NCBI RefSeq assembly: GCF_000149955.1
Contig: NC_030989.1
Span: forward strand, 3,109,839 to 3,173,838
Length of the DNA stretch: 64,000 nt
Direction: 5' to 3'
From: Fusarium oxysporum f. sp. lycopersici 4287
Taxonomy: Eukaryota > Ascomycota > Sordariomycetes > Hypocreales > Nectriaceae
Position numbers and translations under genes: made by a program. Under the pieces are notes generated by a model that saw nothing but the letters and a program-made list of their open reading frames with translations, did no database searches and was not told where the DNA came from. Of the stretch, positions 9,250 through 19,994 are shown one piece after another (position 1 is the stretch's first letter; each line of letters starts with the position of its first letter).

Positions 9250-10842
9250 TTACGGAATGGCACAAATGTAGTTCTTGGAGTCGTTCGTGTTCCCCCTACC
9301 CTTGTATTTTGCCACTGCAGGATACTGGCATATCTTTCGTGAGAACTGGGTGAGTGTGTCTGCTTTCGTATGCGCATCCAATATATGGGGAGGCTTCTCG
9401 TCTTCAACCCAAGCCAACAGTGCCCCAAATGGATCTGTTGGTACAGCACCAGCGCTTTTGCCAAACCCACAATGATCAACCCCAGGGGCAAGAAACAGGC
9501 GAATAAAGTTACCCAGGTCCTCGTCTTTCCCCTTGGATTTAAAGTTCCTTTCCACTTCTCTGAAGTATCGGACGCTATCTTGAGGATAGATCAACTGATC
9601 ACTCCGACCATGCCAGATAATCACCTTTCCACCCCCTTTCTTGAATGGATGGAGATTGGGGTCCGATGAGTCCATGATGTGGCCAAACCTATCCCGGGAC
9701 TGTGAAAATAGCTTCTCGAAGCCAGCGATATCGAGTTGTGATGTGTCAAAGCTCGGGTCTGTCTTGACGAAGTTGCGTGCCCATGTATCAGCCACAAAGA
9801 ACGGTGCACCAGTGGTTGTCCCATTCACTGTCTTCATAGCAGCCAATTCAGCAAGTGATGCACCCTTGGGCATCCCATACCATAGAGATTTGCCTCTTGA
9901 GTCAGTTGGTCCTCTCCATATCTTGCTAACTATTGAGGCAGCAATTTGGCTGATCACTATGCTCTCCTTTCCGCACTCAGTTCTTTGACCCACAAGAGTG
10001 AAAGGGTCGTACTTGCAGGTGAATGGCTCTGTAATCACGCCATCCGTGACGCCGTCTTTTCCATCGCACGATTCCACTGCTGCTGATACAAATGCATCCA
10101 GTTCACATGTCGATGGATAATAGTTCGCGTCTTTCATCACAGCTTGAGGCCAAAGCTCAGCGATAACATACTCCGACCAGTAGATGGCGGGAGCCCCAGC
10201 AAGAATTCCATCGAAATCACTGGGATACTGCTGTGCTGCCGCCAAACCTTGACGGCCCCCAGTAGAGCAGCCATTGAAGTATGCCTTCTTAGCCGGGACC
10301 TTGTAGAAAGAAGATGTAACTGCCTTGCCGACCACTGCCATATCGTGCACAGATCGTGAAGCAAAGTTCTTGAGAAGACCATAATTGACGGTGCCATCTG
10401 GCTTCAAGGCCCAATCTGACGGGTCAATTGGGTTCCCGCTGAGTCCAGCGTTTGTGGAAGAGACAGCGTAGCCTTGAGAAGCAGGGAGAGCAAGATCAAA
10501 TTGACCAAGCCCAGCTGCCCAAGCACCGCCTCCAACAGCGAGATAACGGGAATTCCAGTTGCCAAGAGGCAGCCACGTCTGCACAAGAACGGTATCGTCT
10601 TCATTCCAATGGGATAGAGTGACATTTACTTCACAGATGTTTAGATGCGTGACATTTTGAAGTAATGTTGGAGGAAATGCAGGGACGGAGTGGTCGCGGT
10701 AGATTCGACTTTTGACGGATCTGATTACGGCACCTGGTACGATCGGGGGAGTTATGTCGTTGCATGATTCAACTGGTACGGCTGCAGCTCGTCGAGCAAG
10801 GCCACCGAGGCCAACAAGGCTTAGAAAGACAGAATAATGCAT
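9250..10842 (-). CDS. Secreted tannase/feruloyl esterase family protein
   Basis: A 530-residue single-exon protein starting at the ATG at 10842; an ATG 36 nt further upstream would put a polar extension before the signal peptide. The N-terminus (MHYSVFLSLVGL...) is a signal peptide. The family's catalytic set is present: GCSTGGRQG with Ser at about 193, Asp in GRSDQ at about 415, and Cys-His in DHCGFG at about 457. The flanking cysteine next to the catalytic Ser and the Cys after the His form the CS-D-HC arrangement of tannases and feruloyl esterase B. Many cysteines and N-glycosylation sequons fit an extracellular enzyme. It would release gallic or hydroxycinnamic acids from plant esters. 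It faces the SDR gene and lies near a nitrilase remnant and an MFS permease. Confidence 0.92.
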   Translation of the reverse strand: MHYSVFLSLVGLGGLARRAAAVPVESCNDITPPIVPGAVIRSVKSRIYRDHSVPAFPPTLLQNVTHLNICEVNVTLSHWNEDDTVLVQTWLPLGNWNSRYLAVGGGAWAAGLGQFDLALPASQGYAVSSTNAGLSGNPIDPSDWALKPDGTVNYGLLKNFASRSVHDMAVVGKAVTSSFYKVPAKKAYFNGCSTGGRQGLAAAQQYPSDFDGILAGAPAIYWSEYVIAELWPQAVMKDANYYPSTCELDAFVSAAVESCDGKDGVTDGVITEPFTCKYDPFTLVGQRTECGKESIVISQIAASIVSKIWRGPTDSRGKSLWYGMPKGASLAELAAMKTVNGTTTGAPFFVADTWARNFVKTDPSFDTSQLDIAGFEKLFSQSRDRFGHIMDSSDPNLHPFKKGGGKVIIWHGRSDQLIYPQDSVRYFREVERNFKSKGKDEDLGNFIRLFLAPGVDHCGFGKSAGAVPTDPFGALLAWVEDEKPPHILDAHTKADTLTQFSRKICQYPAVAKYKGRGNTNDSKNYICAIP

Positions 10843-11475
10843 ATTGAGTTGAGTATTCAGATCGCTTGGTATTGACACTGATTTACTGGTGACGTATGTG
10901 CCAGATTTATAGCTTCAAGCCCTATCACGCATCGATGCTACTGTTGACAGCGCCTTCGGCAACGCCGGCAGAATGCTTGTTACAGGAATCTTTCCATTGT
11001 GTTCCATTGCCATTACAATAAAATGGGCTTGCACTGAAGCGCAACATGGCTTTTGGCAGAAATGAGTTATTGATTCCTCATGTTCCATCATGGCTCTTGG
11101 CGCGTATACGAGCAAACCATCCTCAATGGCTTAGATTTAATCTGGTCGCAATTCTGCAACAGAGCCTCCAGGAGTTTAATGCATAACTAGTAGAATAAAG
11201 TTAGTGAGCTATCTAATGGTCCCCGAATCTCACGTCAGATCGGCTAATGCATAGTCTTGTCTTTTTCAGTGGCGCAAGGAAAAACGAACCAATGAAAAAA
11301 GCTTGCTCGTATTTACATTTATAGACAAATTTTATGACATCGAGCCCGAAATACATGTAGAAATAGTAAATATGTCAATTAATCTCAAAAGTGGTGTTGA
11401 AAACAGATGAAAACAGTTTTTATAATACCGCTCAGTTACTAGAAGCCGGCATTTGACTCAAGAAACATTCCTATC
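10843..11475. other. Divergent intergenic region
   Basis: Upstream flank of both the esterase (minus) and the nitrilase pseudogene (plus). AT-rich; no gene recognised. Confidence 0.5.
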
Positions 11476-12248
11476 ATGTCTGTCACAACAAATCGTATCA
11501 AAGCAGCTGTTATTCAAGCTGAACCAGTCTGGTTTGACTTGGCTGGTACTGTTACAAAAACATGCCATCTGATCAAAGACGCTGCTTCGGAAGGAGCGCA
11601 TATTATTGCCTTCCCTGAGCTTTGGTTACCGGGATATCCTGCATGGATCTGGTAAGCGTTGCGTGCTATCCTGTGGAGTAGGTTTAGGCCCTGTATCCAA
11701 GGGTTGTGTGAACTGACCCCTCCTAGGAACATTTCAATCCGCTGATCAACTTCAATACTTTCTCCCAGGGAGAGCAGATTCATTGTGCGGCATGGCCTTG
11801 CGTCCCTGTCCACTCAGGTGGACCCGAACCATACTCCATGTCCGATGAAGGTACGATCATCGCCATCCTTTGAGACCCATCTAATCCATGCAAAGCGGTA
11901 GCGACCATCTCTTGTGTCTACTCTATCCAAGCCCAGTGTTATACACTACACTCTACAACGGTCATCTCAGAGCCATCCATTGACATGATGGGCACAAAAC
12001 AAGCCGCAGTTTTCAATGTCCCTGGTGGAGGAAACGCAGGGATATTTGCACCCGACGGGCGACAATTGACAAGCTAGTTGCCAGCAACAGAAGAAGGCAT
12101 GGTATTGGCAGACTTGGATTTGGATCAGGTGACTATGCATAAAGCAATTCTTGACACGTGTGGACATAACGGGAGCCCAGAGCTGTTATGGCTGGGTCGG
12201 AATAATCACGCAAAGCCGGCGGTTCGAACGGACAAAGACCTTTCATAG
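11476..12248 (+). pseudogene. Nitrilase pseudogene
   Basis: The frame opens with ATG at 11476 and about 59 residues ending [14 protein letters not shown], the N-terminal nitrilase signature that includes the catalytic Glu. After a remnant donor (GTAAGC) the next homologous block starts at the active-site region. There the expected CWEHFNPL is SER-stop-EHFNPL: the catalytic Cys codon reads TCC and the Trp codon is TAG at 11724-11726. Roughly 75 residues that normally separate these blocks are missing. Further homologous pieces follow (GEQIHCAAWP, then VPGGGNAGIFAPDGR, then PATEEGMVLADLDLD), with another stop after the GRQLTS segment. This is a decayed nitrilase or cyanide-hydratase-type gene without catalytic capacity. 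Confidence 0.85.
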
Positions 12249-12796
12249 AATTATTTATCGTCTCAACCTTTTTCTTTTAATCTTTGGCCGGCCTAATTCT
12301 CAACTGAAAGATCAAACAGATCCCTTGTAAAGTGTAACACGGTCGTCGAAAGCGCAGCTATTTAGCTTCAGAGGGGGACCACGAAGGCATCTGATTGACT
12401 AAATCAGCTTTCCTCTCATCACTGATTTCATCTATTTCAATCATGCATCATTATCGTGTTTACGGTGTGTTTCTATGCATTGGCATGAAGTTCTCTTTCT
12501 GGACACTGATTAGTATTGCTTTGCTAATTCTGTGAGAAGAAAAAGAGGCAATAGTCGAGTAAAACACGATTTGGAATCAAAAGTCGAATTTCAAATGTGT
12601 GACGTATCTCACGTAAGACTTGTTCCGGACCACTTTCGACAATTGAAGGATGAATGGTGGGATGTTGCTTTTATGAAGCTCACTTATACGAGGGATACCT
12701 TCTCATTGGTCGACCAGTAATGTCATTTTCTTCAAAAAGCCCATTCTCACCGTGAATCATGGATGCGGCCAAGCATCTCTACCAACTAAGGACAGC
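12249..12796. other. Intergenic, nothing recognised
   Basis: Upstream flank of the secreted epoxide-hydrolase-like gene. A 62-codon frame at 12532-12720 lacks recognisable homology and an ATG start. Confidence 0.5.
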
Positions 12797-13825
12797 ATGA
12801 TCATTTGTCTCTTCTTTATTCTCGCTACTTTCATAGCCCAGGCTCTCAGCTTGCAGCCACCTGACTATTCACTTGGCAAAGAGTACTCCTCCGAACACCT
12901 AAACCGTCGTACCGGGCGTCTATCTCGACTTGAGCCACTGTCATATGTTAACACTACCAGACTTCAAGTGGCATACTATGAGGACGGTTCTCCAGATGCG
13001 CAGGTCGTTCTTCTCCTCCACGGTTGGCCCTACGACATTCACAGCTACACGGAAGTCGCCCCAGCTCTTGTGAAACAAGGATATCGTGTTATTGTCCCAT
13101 ATCTACGCGGCAACGGACCTACCACCTTTCTGCACACAGATACTTTCCGCTCCGGCCAGCAAGCAGCTTTAGGCCACGACATCATCGAGTTGCTAGATGC
13201 TCTAAGCATCAAAAAGGCCATCTTTGCTGGTTACGACTGGGGTGGACGTGGTGCTTGCGTTGCAGCAGCTCTGTGGCCCGAACGCTGTGCCGGCCTGGTG
13301 TCAGTCAACAGCTACTTGATCCAAGACCTATCAAAAGCCTGGGTTCCACTCGATGCCAAGATTGAAGCGGGCTTTTGGTACTTCTACTATTTCCTAACTC
13401 CTCGTGGACAAGCTGCTTTGGCGGAACACCCGAAAGACATAGCCAGGGTTGTTTGGAATAAGAACTCCCCTGAATGGAACTACACCGAAGCAGATCTCGA
13501 TCGTGCCGCTGAGACTTTTGTCAATCCAGACTATGTCAGCGTTGTTACTCATGTCTACAGACATCGCCTGCTGTATGCTCCAGGTGATCCAGGCTACAAT
13601 AATATTGAGAAAGCGCTTCTTAAGCAGCCTGTTATCTCAGTCCCAACTGTAACACTAGATGGTCTTGCAGACGGCAACTTTCCGCCGACGAACGGGTCCT
13701 CTTCAGCCAAGTACTTTAGTGGTCCACGTGTGCACCATCAGGTTCCTGGGGCGGGGCATAATCTTCCGCAGGAGAAGCCTGAAGCGTTTATCAAAGCAGT
13801 CCTTGATGTTTTGTCGCTGAAATAG
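12797..13825 (+). CDS. Secreted alpha/beta hydrolase, epoxide-hydrolase-like
   Basis: A 342-residue single-exon protein when started at the ATG at 12797; an ATG 45 nt upstream would add a polar extension, and the chosen start exposes the signal peptide (MIICLFFILATFIAQA). The HGWP oxyanion motif is at about 75-78. The nucleophile elbow is GYDWGG, with Asp (about 147) in place of Ser, which marks the epoxide hydrolase/haloalkane dehalogenase branch. A C-terminal GAGHNLPQ supplies the His at about 321. A cap region rich in aromatics lies between. The reaction is probably hydrolytic opening of an epoxide or cleavage of a related bond outside the cell; the substrate is not evident. It lies next to a dead nitrilase gene. 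Confidence 0.85.
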   Translation: MIICLFFILATFIAQALSLQPPDYSLGKEYSSEHLNRRTGRLSRLEPLSYVNTTRLQVAYYEDGSPDAQVVLLLHGWPYDIHSYTEVAPALVKQGYRVIVPYLRGNGPTTFLHTDTFRSGQQAALGHDIIELLDALSIKKAIFAGYDWGGRGACVAAALWPERCAGLVSVNSYLIQDLSKAWVPLDAKIEAGFWYFYYFLTPRGQAALAEHPKDIARVVWNKNSPEWNYTEADLDRAAETFVNPDYVSVVTHVYRHRLLYAPGDPGYNNIEKALLKQPVISVPTVTLDGLADGNFPPTNGSSSAKYFSGPRVHHQVPGAGHNLPQEKPEAFIKAVLDVLSLK

Positions 13826-14130
13826 TTTGGATCAGCTATATCATGATTTAGGAGATGGTTGATTCATCAGAATCGAGCATGAGGATTTACTGTAATTACC
13901 ATAGTACAAAGGCTCCTGCCACTTTTTTTATACGGTCTATCGTGTTGAATATTCTTTATGCGGTCATCCAAATCATTTAAACGGCTGGTTGAACAGTTTT
14001 CAGTCTCCCTTTCTAACAGTCCAGCTCCTATCTTTCTTTCGTTCTTGGCCTGTAACTATCACCAAGCTCAAGCTAAACTGCAGTATCCATATCGAATTCT
14101 GCCAGGTGTCGCGGGTTAGGTATATGGACA
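13826..14130. other. Short convergent intergenic region
   Basis: Shared 3' flank of the epoxide-hydrolase-like gene and a Zn2Cys6 factor. Nothing recognised. Confidence 0.4.
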
Positions 14131-15299
14131 TCAATTCATCAAGCCATAATCATTGTCCATACTGGACAGGTCATGGGGCATATTCCCGTAATACCCCTCA
14201 TCAAAGCTAGCAACTTCATTGACAGCGGTAATTAGATCTGAGTGGAGAAATACAACAGAATCCCACTGTAGGTCTGCATGACAGCTTTGTTTACTTGTCA
14301 TCTTGAAGAGAGGTATCGTGTCTCCGATAGTTTGCAGACTTGTGTAAGAAAATATATCAGAGCTCTCACTGGTCGAAATGTGTGAGATGTCTCCTGAAGA
14401 ACGAAGTGCTTCCATTGCGCTGCTAAGAAGTTTGTCTGCAGCCTCAAAGTCACCCTGGAGCAGCTCATACATGGCTAGCAGCGGGGTCATGAGAGCCATC
14501 CATCGGGACGTGGTTCTATTTGAGTTCTTCATGCGCTTGCGGAAAGTGTGGAGTGCAACGTTGTAGAGCCGAAGAGATTGGTGCCTGTGGTGATTGGCGA
14601 TCTCGATCTGTACACCATTCTGGCTTAAGATAAAGCCACTGTAAAAGAATGACCCAAGGGCCAGGACGGCGTTTTGTATACACTCGTCTTGGAGCGTCTC
14701 TTGAAGGACAATATTGGAGTAAAGCTCGCTGTAGCTGAATACTGCGTTGCTCGGATTTGCATTTTGGTTAAAGTGCTCAAGATAGACGGGGCCGTAGGCC
14801 GACGCGAGTGGAGAGAATGATGAAATCAGGTCATGCCATGTACATGGTTCCGAGTGATCTAGTCCGGGACTTGGGGCCAGGTTTAGAGTTGTTGCAGTGG
14901 TTCCAGGGGACGCGGACACGTCGCCAGCCGAACTGTCAGTGCCGCTTGACAAGTCATTTGAGTCGCTCGCTTCTCCGGTCGTATCGCTGGTGTAACCGTC
15001 GCAATCGAATCTTCCCTTAGCACATCGGACGCATATGGGTCTGGCCTCTATAGTTGCATTGATGAATTAGAGACCTGCTTAACAATTATGTATCAAATAC
15101 TCTTACCGTCACACTTGACTCTTCGGATCTTACAGGTCCCGCAACCCGATCGGGACTTGGGTTTTCCAGAACGTTCCCAACGCCGTACGGCCTTCTTTAC
15201 TTTAGGGGGAAGTATCCTTGATGGTGGCTTGGGGCTGGAGTCTTCACTGTAGAGAGGGATGATTGGTCTCATTCTGGGGTAGATACACAAGCCATCCAA
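14131..15299 (-). CDS. Zn2Cys6 transcription factor (short form)
   Basis: Exons 15299-15107 and 15047-14131 give 369 residues. The intron (59 nt, GTAAG donor) splits the zinc cluster between KCDG and ARPICVRC, and splicing completes the CxxCx6C...CxxCx6C pattern (CGTCKIRRVKC, CVRCAKGRFDC). The remainder resembles the fungal-specific regulatory domain seen in factors acting on secondary or catabolic genes (FSYSELYSNIVLQ onward, then a TPLLAMYELLQGDFEAA segment). It is shorter than usual and ends in an acidic stretch, so the C-terminus may be reduced. It is divergent from a second Zn2Cys6 gene across 490 bp. A later ATG ten codons in is an alternative start. Confidence 0.82.
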
Positions 15300-15789
15300 G
15301 TTCTTTCAGAGTCAATCGTCCTCATAAATAAAGAGGGTATACTACCTTTCCTCATTTCAGAGCTTGAGATTTTTATACAAGATGCAATTCTGTAGCCCTC
15401 TTCAGAGGCCAGAACCTAATTGAGAATAGTGCATTTCCCTTCAATGCCAATTCGCTAATTGCTCAAAGTGATTGGCTGCTCAAGCAGTGTCGATCCATGC
15501 TGATGGCGGAGAAATCGGGGAAACTAGACTGTAAGTAGTAATCGTATTTACCAACCAATCATCTATGACAGAGGTTTGGAATACATTGGATGAGTGGAGT
15601 GCTTTGTCATACAGGTTAACCTGCATCTGACTGTTGGCTCCTGGTAGGGCTGACCTTGGCTGTTTCTAACCTTGTCACCCTCGTTTTCTCAAGCACAGAA
15701 CTGAGAAAAACATCCGATTCAACATTTACCTCCCCCTCTTATTCTTCCATAATCAAGGGCATTTCTGAGGCGCAGCTGTCGGCCGAACC
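15300..15789. promoter_or_regulatory. Divergent promoter between two Zn2Cys6 genes
   Basis: This 490-bp region separates the starts of two transcription factor genes transcribed away from each other. It contains several CCAAT-type sequences (for example ATTGGCTGCT near 15470 and CCAACCAATC near 15551). No other gene recognised. Confidence 0.45.
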
Positions 15790-17559
15790 ATGATTCCCGC
15801 CAACGCACTCATAAACACTATCCAATTGGGCAAGCCGAAGCGTTCTGGTGCACCCAAAAGTCGCAGTGGCTGTATCTCGGTAAGCCGCCCTTGCCTTTGC
15901 ACTTGGATAAGAGATGCTCTAGTATTGGTGTGTCTGAGAGTACTTTGCTGACATTATCAGTGTAAACGAATGCACTTGAGATGCGACGAGGCGAAGCCAG
16001 CGTGCAGTCGATGCGAAAGGTCACATCGACTATGTCGATACGGAGAAGCTGCACAAAAGGTTATCCAACCCCTCACACAACCCAAAGTCCTCCTACCAAA
16101 ACAAGGGTCTACGAGTCATGAAAGCTTTCCCCTTCTTCTGATTCAACCTAGATCTTCCAGTCTAGAGCCCCATGAAGTACCCTATTTCGATCTCTTTCGT
16201 TATCAAATGGCCCATGACTTTGGCTACACCCCTTGCAACCTTTTCTGGAACAAAGTCATACCGCGGGAAGCTATGAACGATGACTGTGTGAAGTTCTCTG
16301 TTTTGAGTGTCGGCGCGCTCATGCAATCTCTTTATCGTCTTGGTCCAAGGCCATATACTGGCCTCAAACCTTTCTCGGACGTCTCTCGGGCATCCAGCGA
16401 CCCAACGTATCGCATCGCTCTCCATTACCACTCAAAAGCAATCTCTGCCTTACAAGCCCGAATCAAGTCCAACTTCGCCACTGTTTCCCGACGGAATACG
16501 CTTATAAACATGTTTATCCTTTTTCTCTTCGAGCTAATGCACGGGAATACAGCAACGGCTGATCGGATGCTTACAAGCAGTGTTGAGCTTTTGCGACAGA
16601 AAAAAGATCAATTAGCGGAAGAAGTCAAGGAAGGGTTTGAACCCCAGCAAGAACCTGTCTACACAGCAATCTCCAACGACGAGGGGCTGGATCAAGCTGA
16701 ACGAATTCTTCCTCGTTTGCAAGTCTTCTTCAGCTTGAACTCTTGTTTTTTTCCCTTGCAGAGAGACTGCTGGTCGCGCTTTTCTACACAAGCGATACCT
16801 TGCACGGTCCCTTCAACAAAGACAGACTTCAACCAATTTGCCGCTTTGTGGAATAGTTTCATCACTCGCGCTGTGATCTTCGTGGTCAAGATATTGCAGG
16901 ATCGTTCATACTGCGATGCATTCCATAGAGCGTCTTTGATGGCACGCCGAGATATGTTTCTCAAACAACTTCGCCAATGGGAAATTGTCATTATCGAGAG
17001 ACTGGACGTTGAAAAAGACACGGTTGCTAAAAACACAACCAAGACATTTCACGTCGGGCAAAAGGTTGTCTATATCTTGCTAAACTGTTGCCTTGATCCT
17101 ATGGAGACAGAGTACGACAAGTATGACAACGTCTTTGCCGAAATTATGGAAATGATGCACTCTGTCGAGAGTACTTCGGGTCCATCGACTCGAATCGAGA
17201 CAGTCTTGGACATCTACGTTCTGCCCGTCCTCAACTTTGTATCCCAAAAGTGCAGGAACAAGGCCATCCGATTGGACTCTCTGAACCTATTCGAAAAGAT
17301 GACATCTACCATGGGCGGTTGGGAGACCAGGGCCAGTTTGTTAGCGCGTCGACATCTTATGGCGATCGAGGAAGATGGTCGCGATGAGAACGGTGTTATT
17401 CCTGCGGGCTGTAGATACATATGGACTGATATCTCGTGGGATAAAGATCAGTCTTATCTAGACGTCTACTTTCACGAGGCTGGGTACAGAACTCTTTGTA
17501 ACAAGGTGATAGAGGACAAAGTTTATTTAGAAGAGCGGGAAGAATTTGTCAGTAGATAA
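15790..17559 (+). CDS. Zn2Cys6 transcription factor
   Basis: Exons 15790-15879 and 15961-17559 encode 562 residues. The 81-nt intron interrupts the zinc cluster after CIS, and the spliced motif is CISCKRMHLRC then CSRCERSHRLC, a complete binuclear cluster at about 28-54. A fungal-specific regulatory region follows (Fungal_trans_2 style, with NMFILFLFELMHGN near 180-200 and IALHYHSKAISALQARI before it). It is intact and divergent from the shorter Zn2Cys6 gene. Given its position between secreted hydrolases and a sugar/quinate-type transporter, it is a candidate regulator of those genes; this is inferred from proximity only. Confidence 0.87.
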
Positions 17560-17851
17560 CCCGATGTATGCTAAGGTCTTGAAATCTACGATAGCGAACT
17601 AGCTTCTCAAAATACTTGGGCATGATATCGAGCAGATCCCTACTGAGAACCAGTGTAAACATCGCTCTTCCAGACGAGATAGAGGTAGCCACCGCCTCGG
17701 CCCGCATTGATGTCACTGATCATTCCATGCCAGCCCGCAGGGGGTGCACCTTGAGGGATAGTCTGATGCCAGAGGGCAAAATCAGTATTGAATCTAACGC
17801 TAATAAAATTAGTCCCTGTTAATCATTCAGGATGGGGGTGTATCGTGGGTC
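17560..17851. other. Intergenic, nothing recognised
   Basis: 3' flank of the Zn2Cys6 gene; only short shadow frames. Confidence 0.4.
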
Positions 17852-18058
17852 TTAGCGAGTGGCAGTCATGTTACGGGTCCAATCGAGGAAGCGGTAGTCG
17901 CCACTAGCGCCCTTTGCGAGATCGTCCGTTCGGGCTGCATCGCTATGTCCAATGTAGATGGAAATGCTGCCCATCATCATGTCCGGCTTACCAGCCTTGA
18001 TCATGGTGAGCCAGATGTTGCTTGATTCAAGAGTCAGCGACCCAGTGTGGCGGATAAG
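17852..18058 (-). pseudogene. Fragment of an unidentified protein C-terminus
   Basis: About 68 codons on the minus strand end at TAA 17854-17852, containing SNIWLTMIKAGKPDMMMG and a GHSDAARTDDLAKG stretch. The composition looks like genuine protein rather than random translation, but there is no start codon and upstream sequence in this frame is broken, so it appears to be the tail of a lost gene. Family not recognised. Confidence 0.35.
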
Positions 18059-18292
18059 GATTTAAAGCTAGGTCCGAAGCAGCTAGTCACAGTGCATCAA
18101 GCTCTTGGAACACTACTAGGGATTTACGACCATTTCATGGAGACTAAGCAAGCGAATATTACAGACGAGGTCAGATACGGAGTGAAAATTGTCACCTTGA
18201 ACAGTATGCATTATAAGATATACTATCATGCAGAAATCAAATCGCTGTCCTTCATATCAAATTCGTAAGATCCCAAACTCCATTCCAGTAAA

Positions 18293-19994
18293 TTATACAA
18301 CCTCTCTGGACTTGTTCTCAACATAAACAACCTGTCCTTGAGTATTCATAGCAACGCTCTCCTTCTCGTTGTATACGGCATCCTGCTGCTCAGCATCACG
18401 GTTGCCGAACAGACCAATCTTGTACCAAGGAAGGTCAAAGAGTCTATCCATGCTCTCAAGAGAACGACCAGCAGTCTCAGGGACTGAAACAACAACCCAA
18501 ATACCACCAACAATCAGAATAGCAGCGTAGGTCCAGAAGGTTCCATTGGGGTTGATTCCACCCTCGGATGATGGCAAAAGCATGTTGGGAGTGGCTCGGC
18601 TGCTACCATATTGGCAGAGGAAATGCAGGGTCATGGCGAAAGAAGTACCAAAAGCTCGGACACGGAGGGGGAACAACTCGGCGGTGAGAATGTAGGACAT
18701 GGTGTTCCAACCAAGAGCCCAACCAATGCCAGAGATGTAGATCATAGCCATAGCACCACGAGCAGCAGCGGAAGAGCTGTGAGGTTCGGGAACGGCAGTG
18801 AGGAATGAGCCAACGTAGATCATAGCAAGAGCCTGCAGGGCAATGCCTCCAATAAGAGCACGCTTTCGACCGATAACATCGACGAGGAAGAGAGCGCAGG
18901 TAATTGCTGAGACAAGCTTGACAATTCCGAAGAGGGCGGTGACGAGAAGACCAGTCTCAGAACCCTTGATACCGAGAAGAGCGAAGAGATCGGGGGCATA
19001 GAGAGTGATAGAGCCGGCACCGGACCATTGAGCAAGAACCTGAACCATGCTGGCGAGATATAGACGATAAAGGTTGCTGCTGTTGAGGAAAAGCTCCTTG
19101 CATGTACCGAGGAATGAGCTGTTGACACTCTCAAGCTCGTGCTCGTGGGCCAGCTGAATGGCAGTGATTTCGCGGGTAATGTAGTCGGACTCGGGATCTT
19201 GTTGTCGGAGGCGGGCCATAACAGCAGTAGCCTTTTCGGTCTGACCCTTCTTGATGAGGAAACGAGGAGATTCGTCGACGAAGAAGCTAAGAATCAGAAT
19301 CAAGCCTGCAAACATGATGTGAAGGCTGGTAGGAACGAGCCAGCGGGCGTGAGTGTTGTCGCCCATGTGAAGAGAGCAGCCGTAGTTGGCAAAGTAGGCC
19401 AAGACGATGCCGAGATATACAAAGCCGGAGAAGACACAAGTGCAGAGACCACGGACAGCTGTTGGGGCAATTTCGGCAAGATAGACGGGACCAACAACGG
19501 CTGTTTGACCAACTCCCAGACCTGCGATGAAACGACCAGCGTACACGGCGCCGAGACTGCCACCGTTGGCCATGAAGATGACGATTCCGACGATCCAAAC
19601 AATGCAGAGCTGTCGAGTAGCCCAAATACGTCCGATTCTATCGCAGATGAGGAAAGCACTAGAGTAAAAGAGTCAGCGGATATAGTGGCAGATTGCATAA
19701 TGACTATACTTACATCAATGCGCCTCCAACACAACCAATCTGAACCATGGCAGAAACATTAGCCTTGATGTTGGCCTGTTCGACAGTCGAGTAATCCTCA
19801 AAGTGGATGTATTCCCGGAAGTCCTTCGACTTAAAAGCGCCCGAGATCAGACCCTCGTCAATACCGCGGGCCGCGCCCATGAGGCCGAAAGCAAAGACAG
19901 CAAACCATAGTCGCCAGTTAAAGACGCCCTTTGGCTCACCGACATCGCCCAGCTTGAAGATGTTGACGGGTTTCTTGACAACGCCTCCAGCCAT
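18293..19994 (-). CDS. MFS sugar porter, quinate/hexose-permease type
   Basis: Exons 19994-19714 and 19658-18293 give 548 residues, with a 55-nt intron (GTAAGT donor, CTAG acceptor). The protein has the layout of 12-helix sugar porters. The N-terminus NWRLWFAVFAFGLMGAARGIDEGLISG is followed by the loop-2 signature (ICDRIGRIW), GVGQTAVVGPVYLAEIAP, DESPRFLIKKG in the central loop, DVIGRKRALIGG, and PETAGRSLESMDRLF after helix 12. This pattern fits fungal quinate/hexose-type uptake permeases of the plasma membrane. Its long upstream region carries clustered CCGCGG elements and a strong hairpin. Together with the tannase-type esterase it could take up phenolic or sugar products; the true substrate is unproven. 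Confidence 0.88.

Noticed and set aside
19139..19762. 207-codon plus-strand frame opposite the MFS porter
   Set aside because: It is the antisense shadow of a well-supported porter exon and intron and has no protein features of its own.
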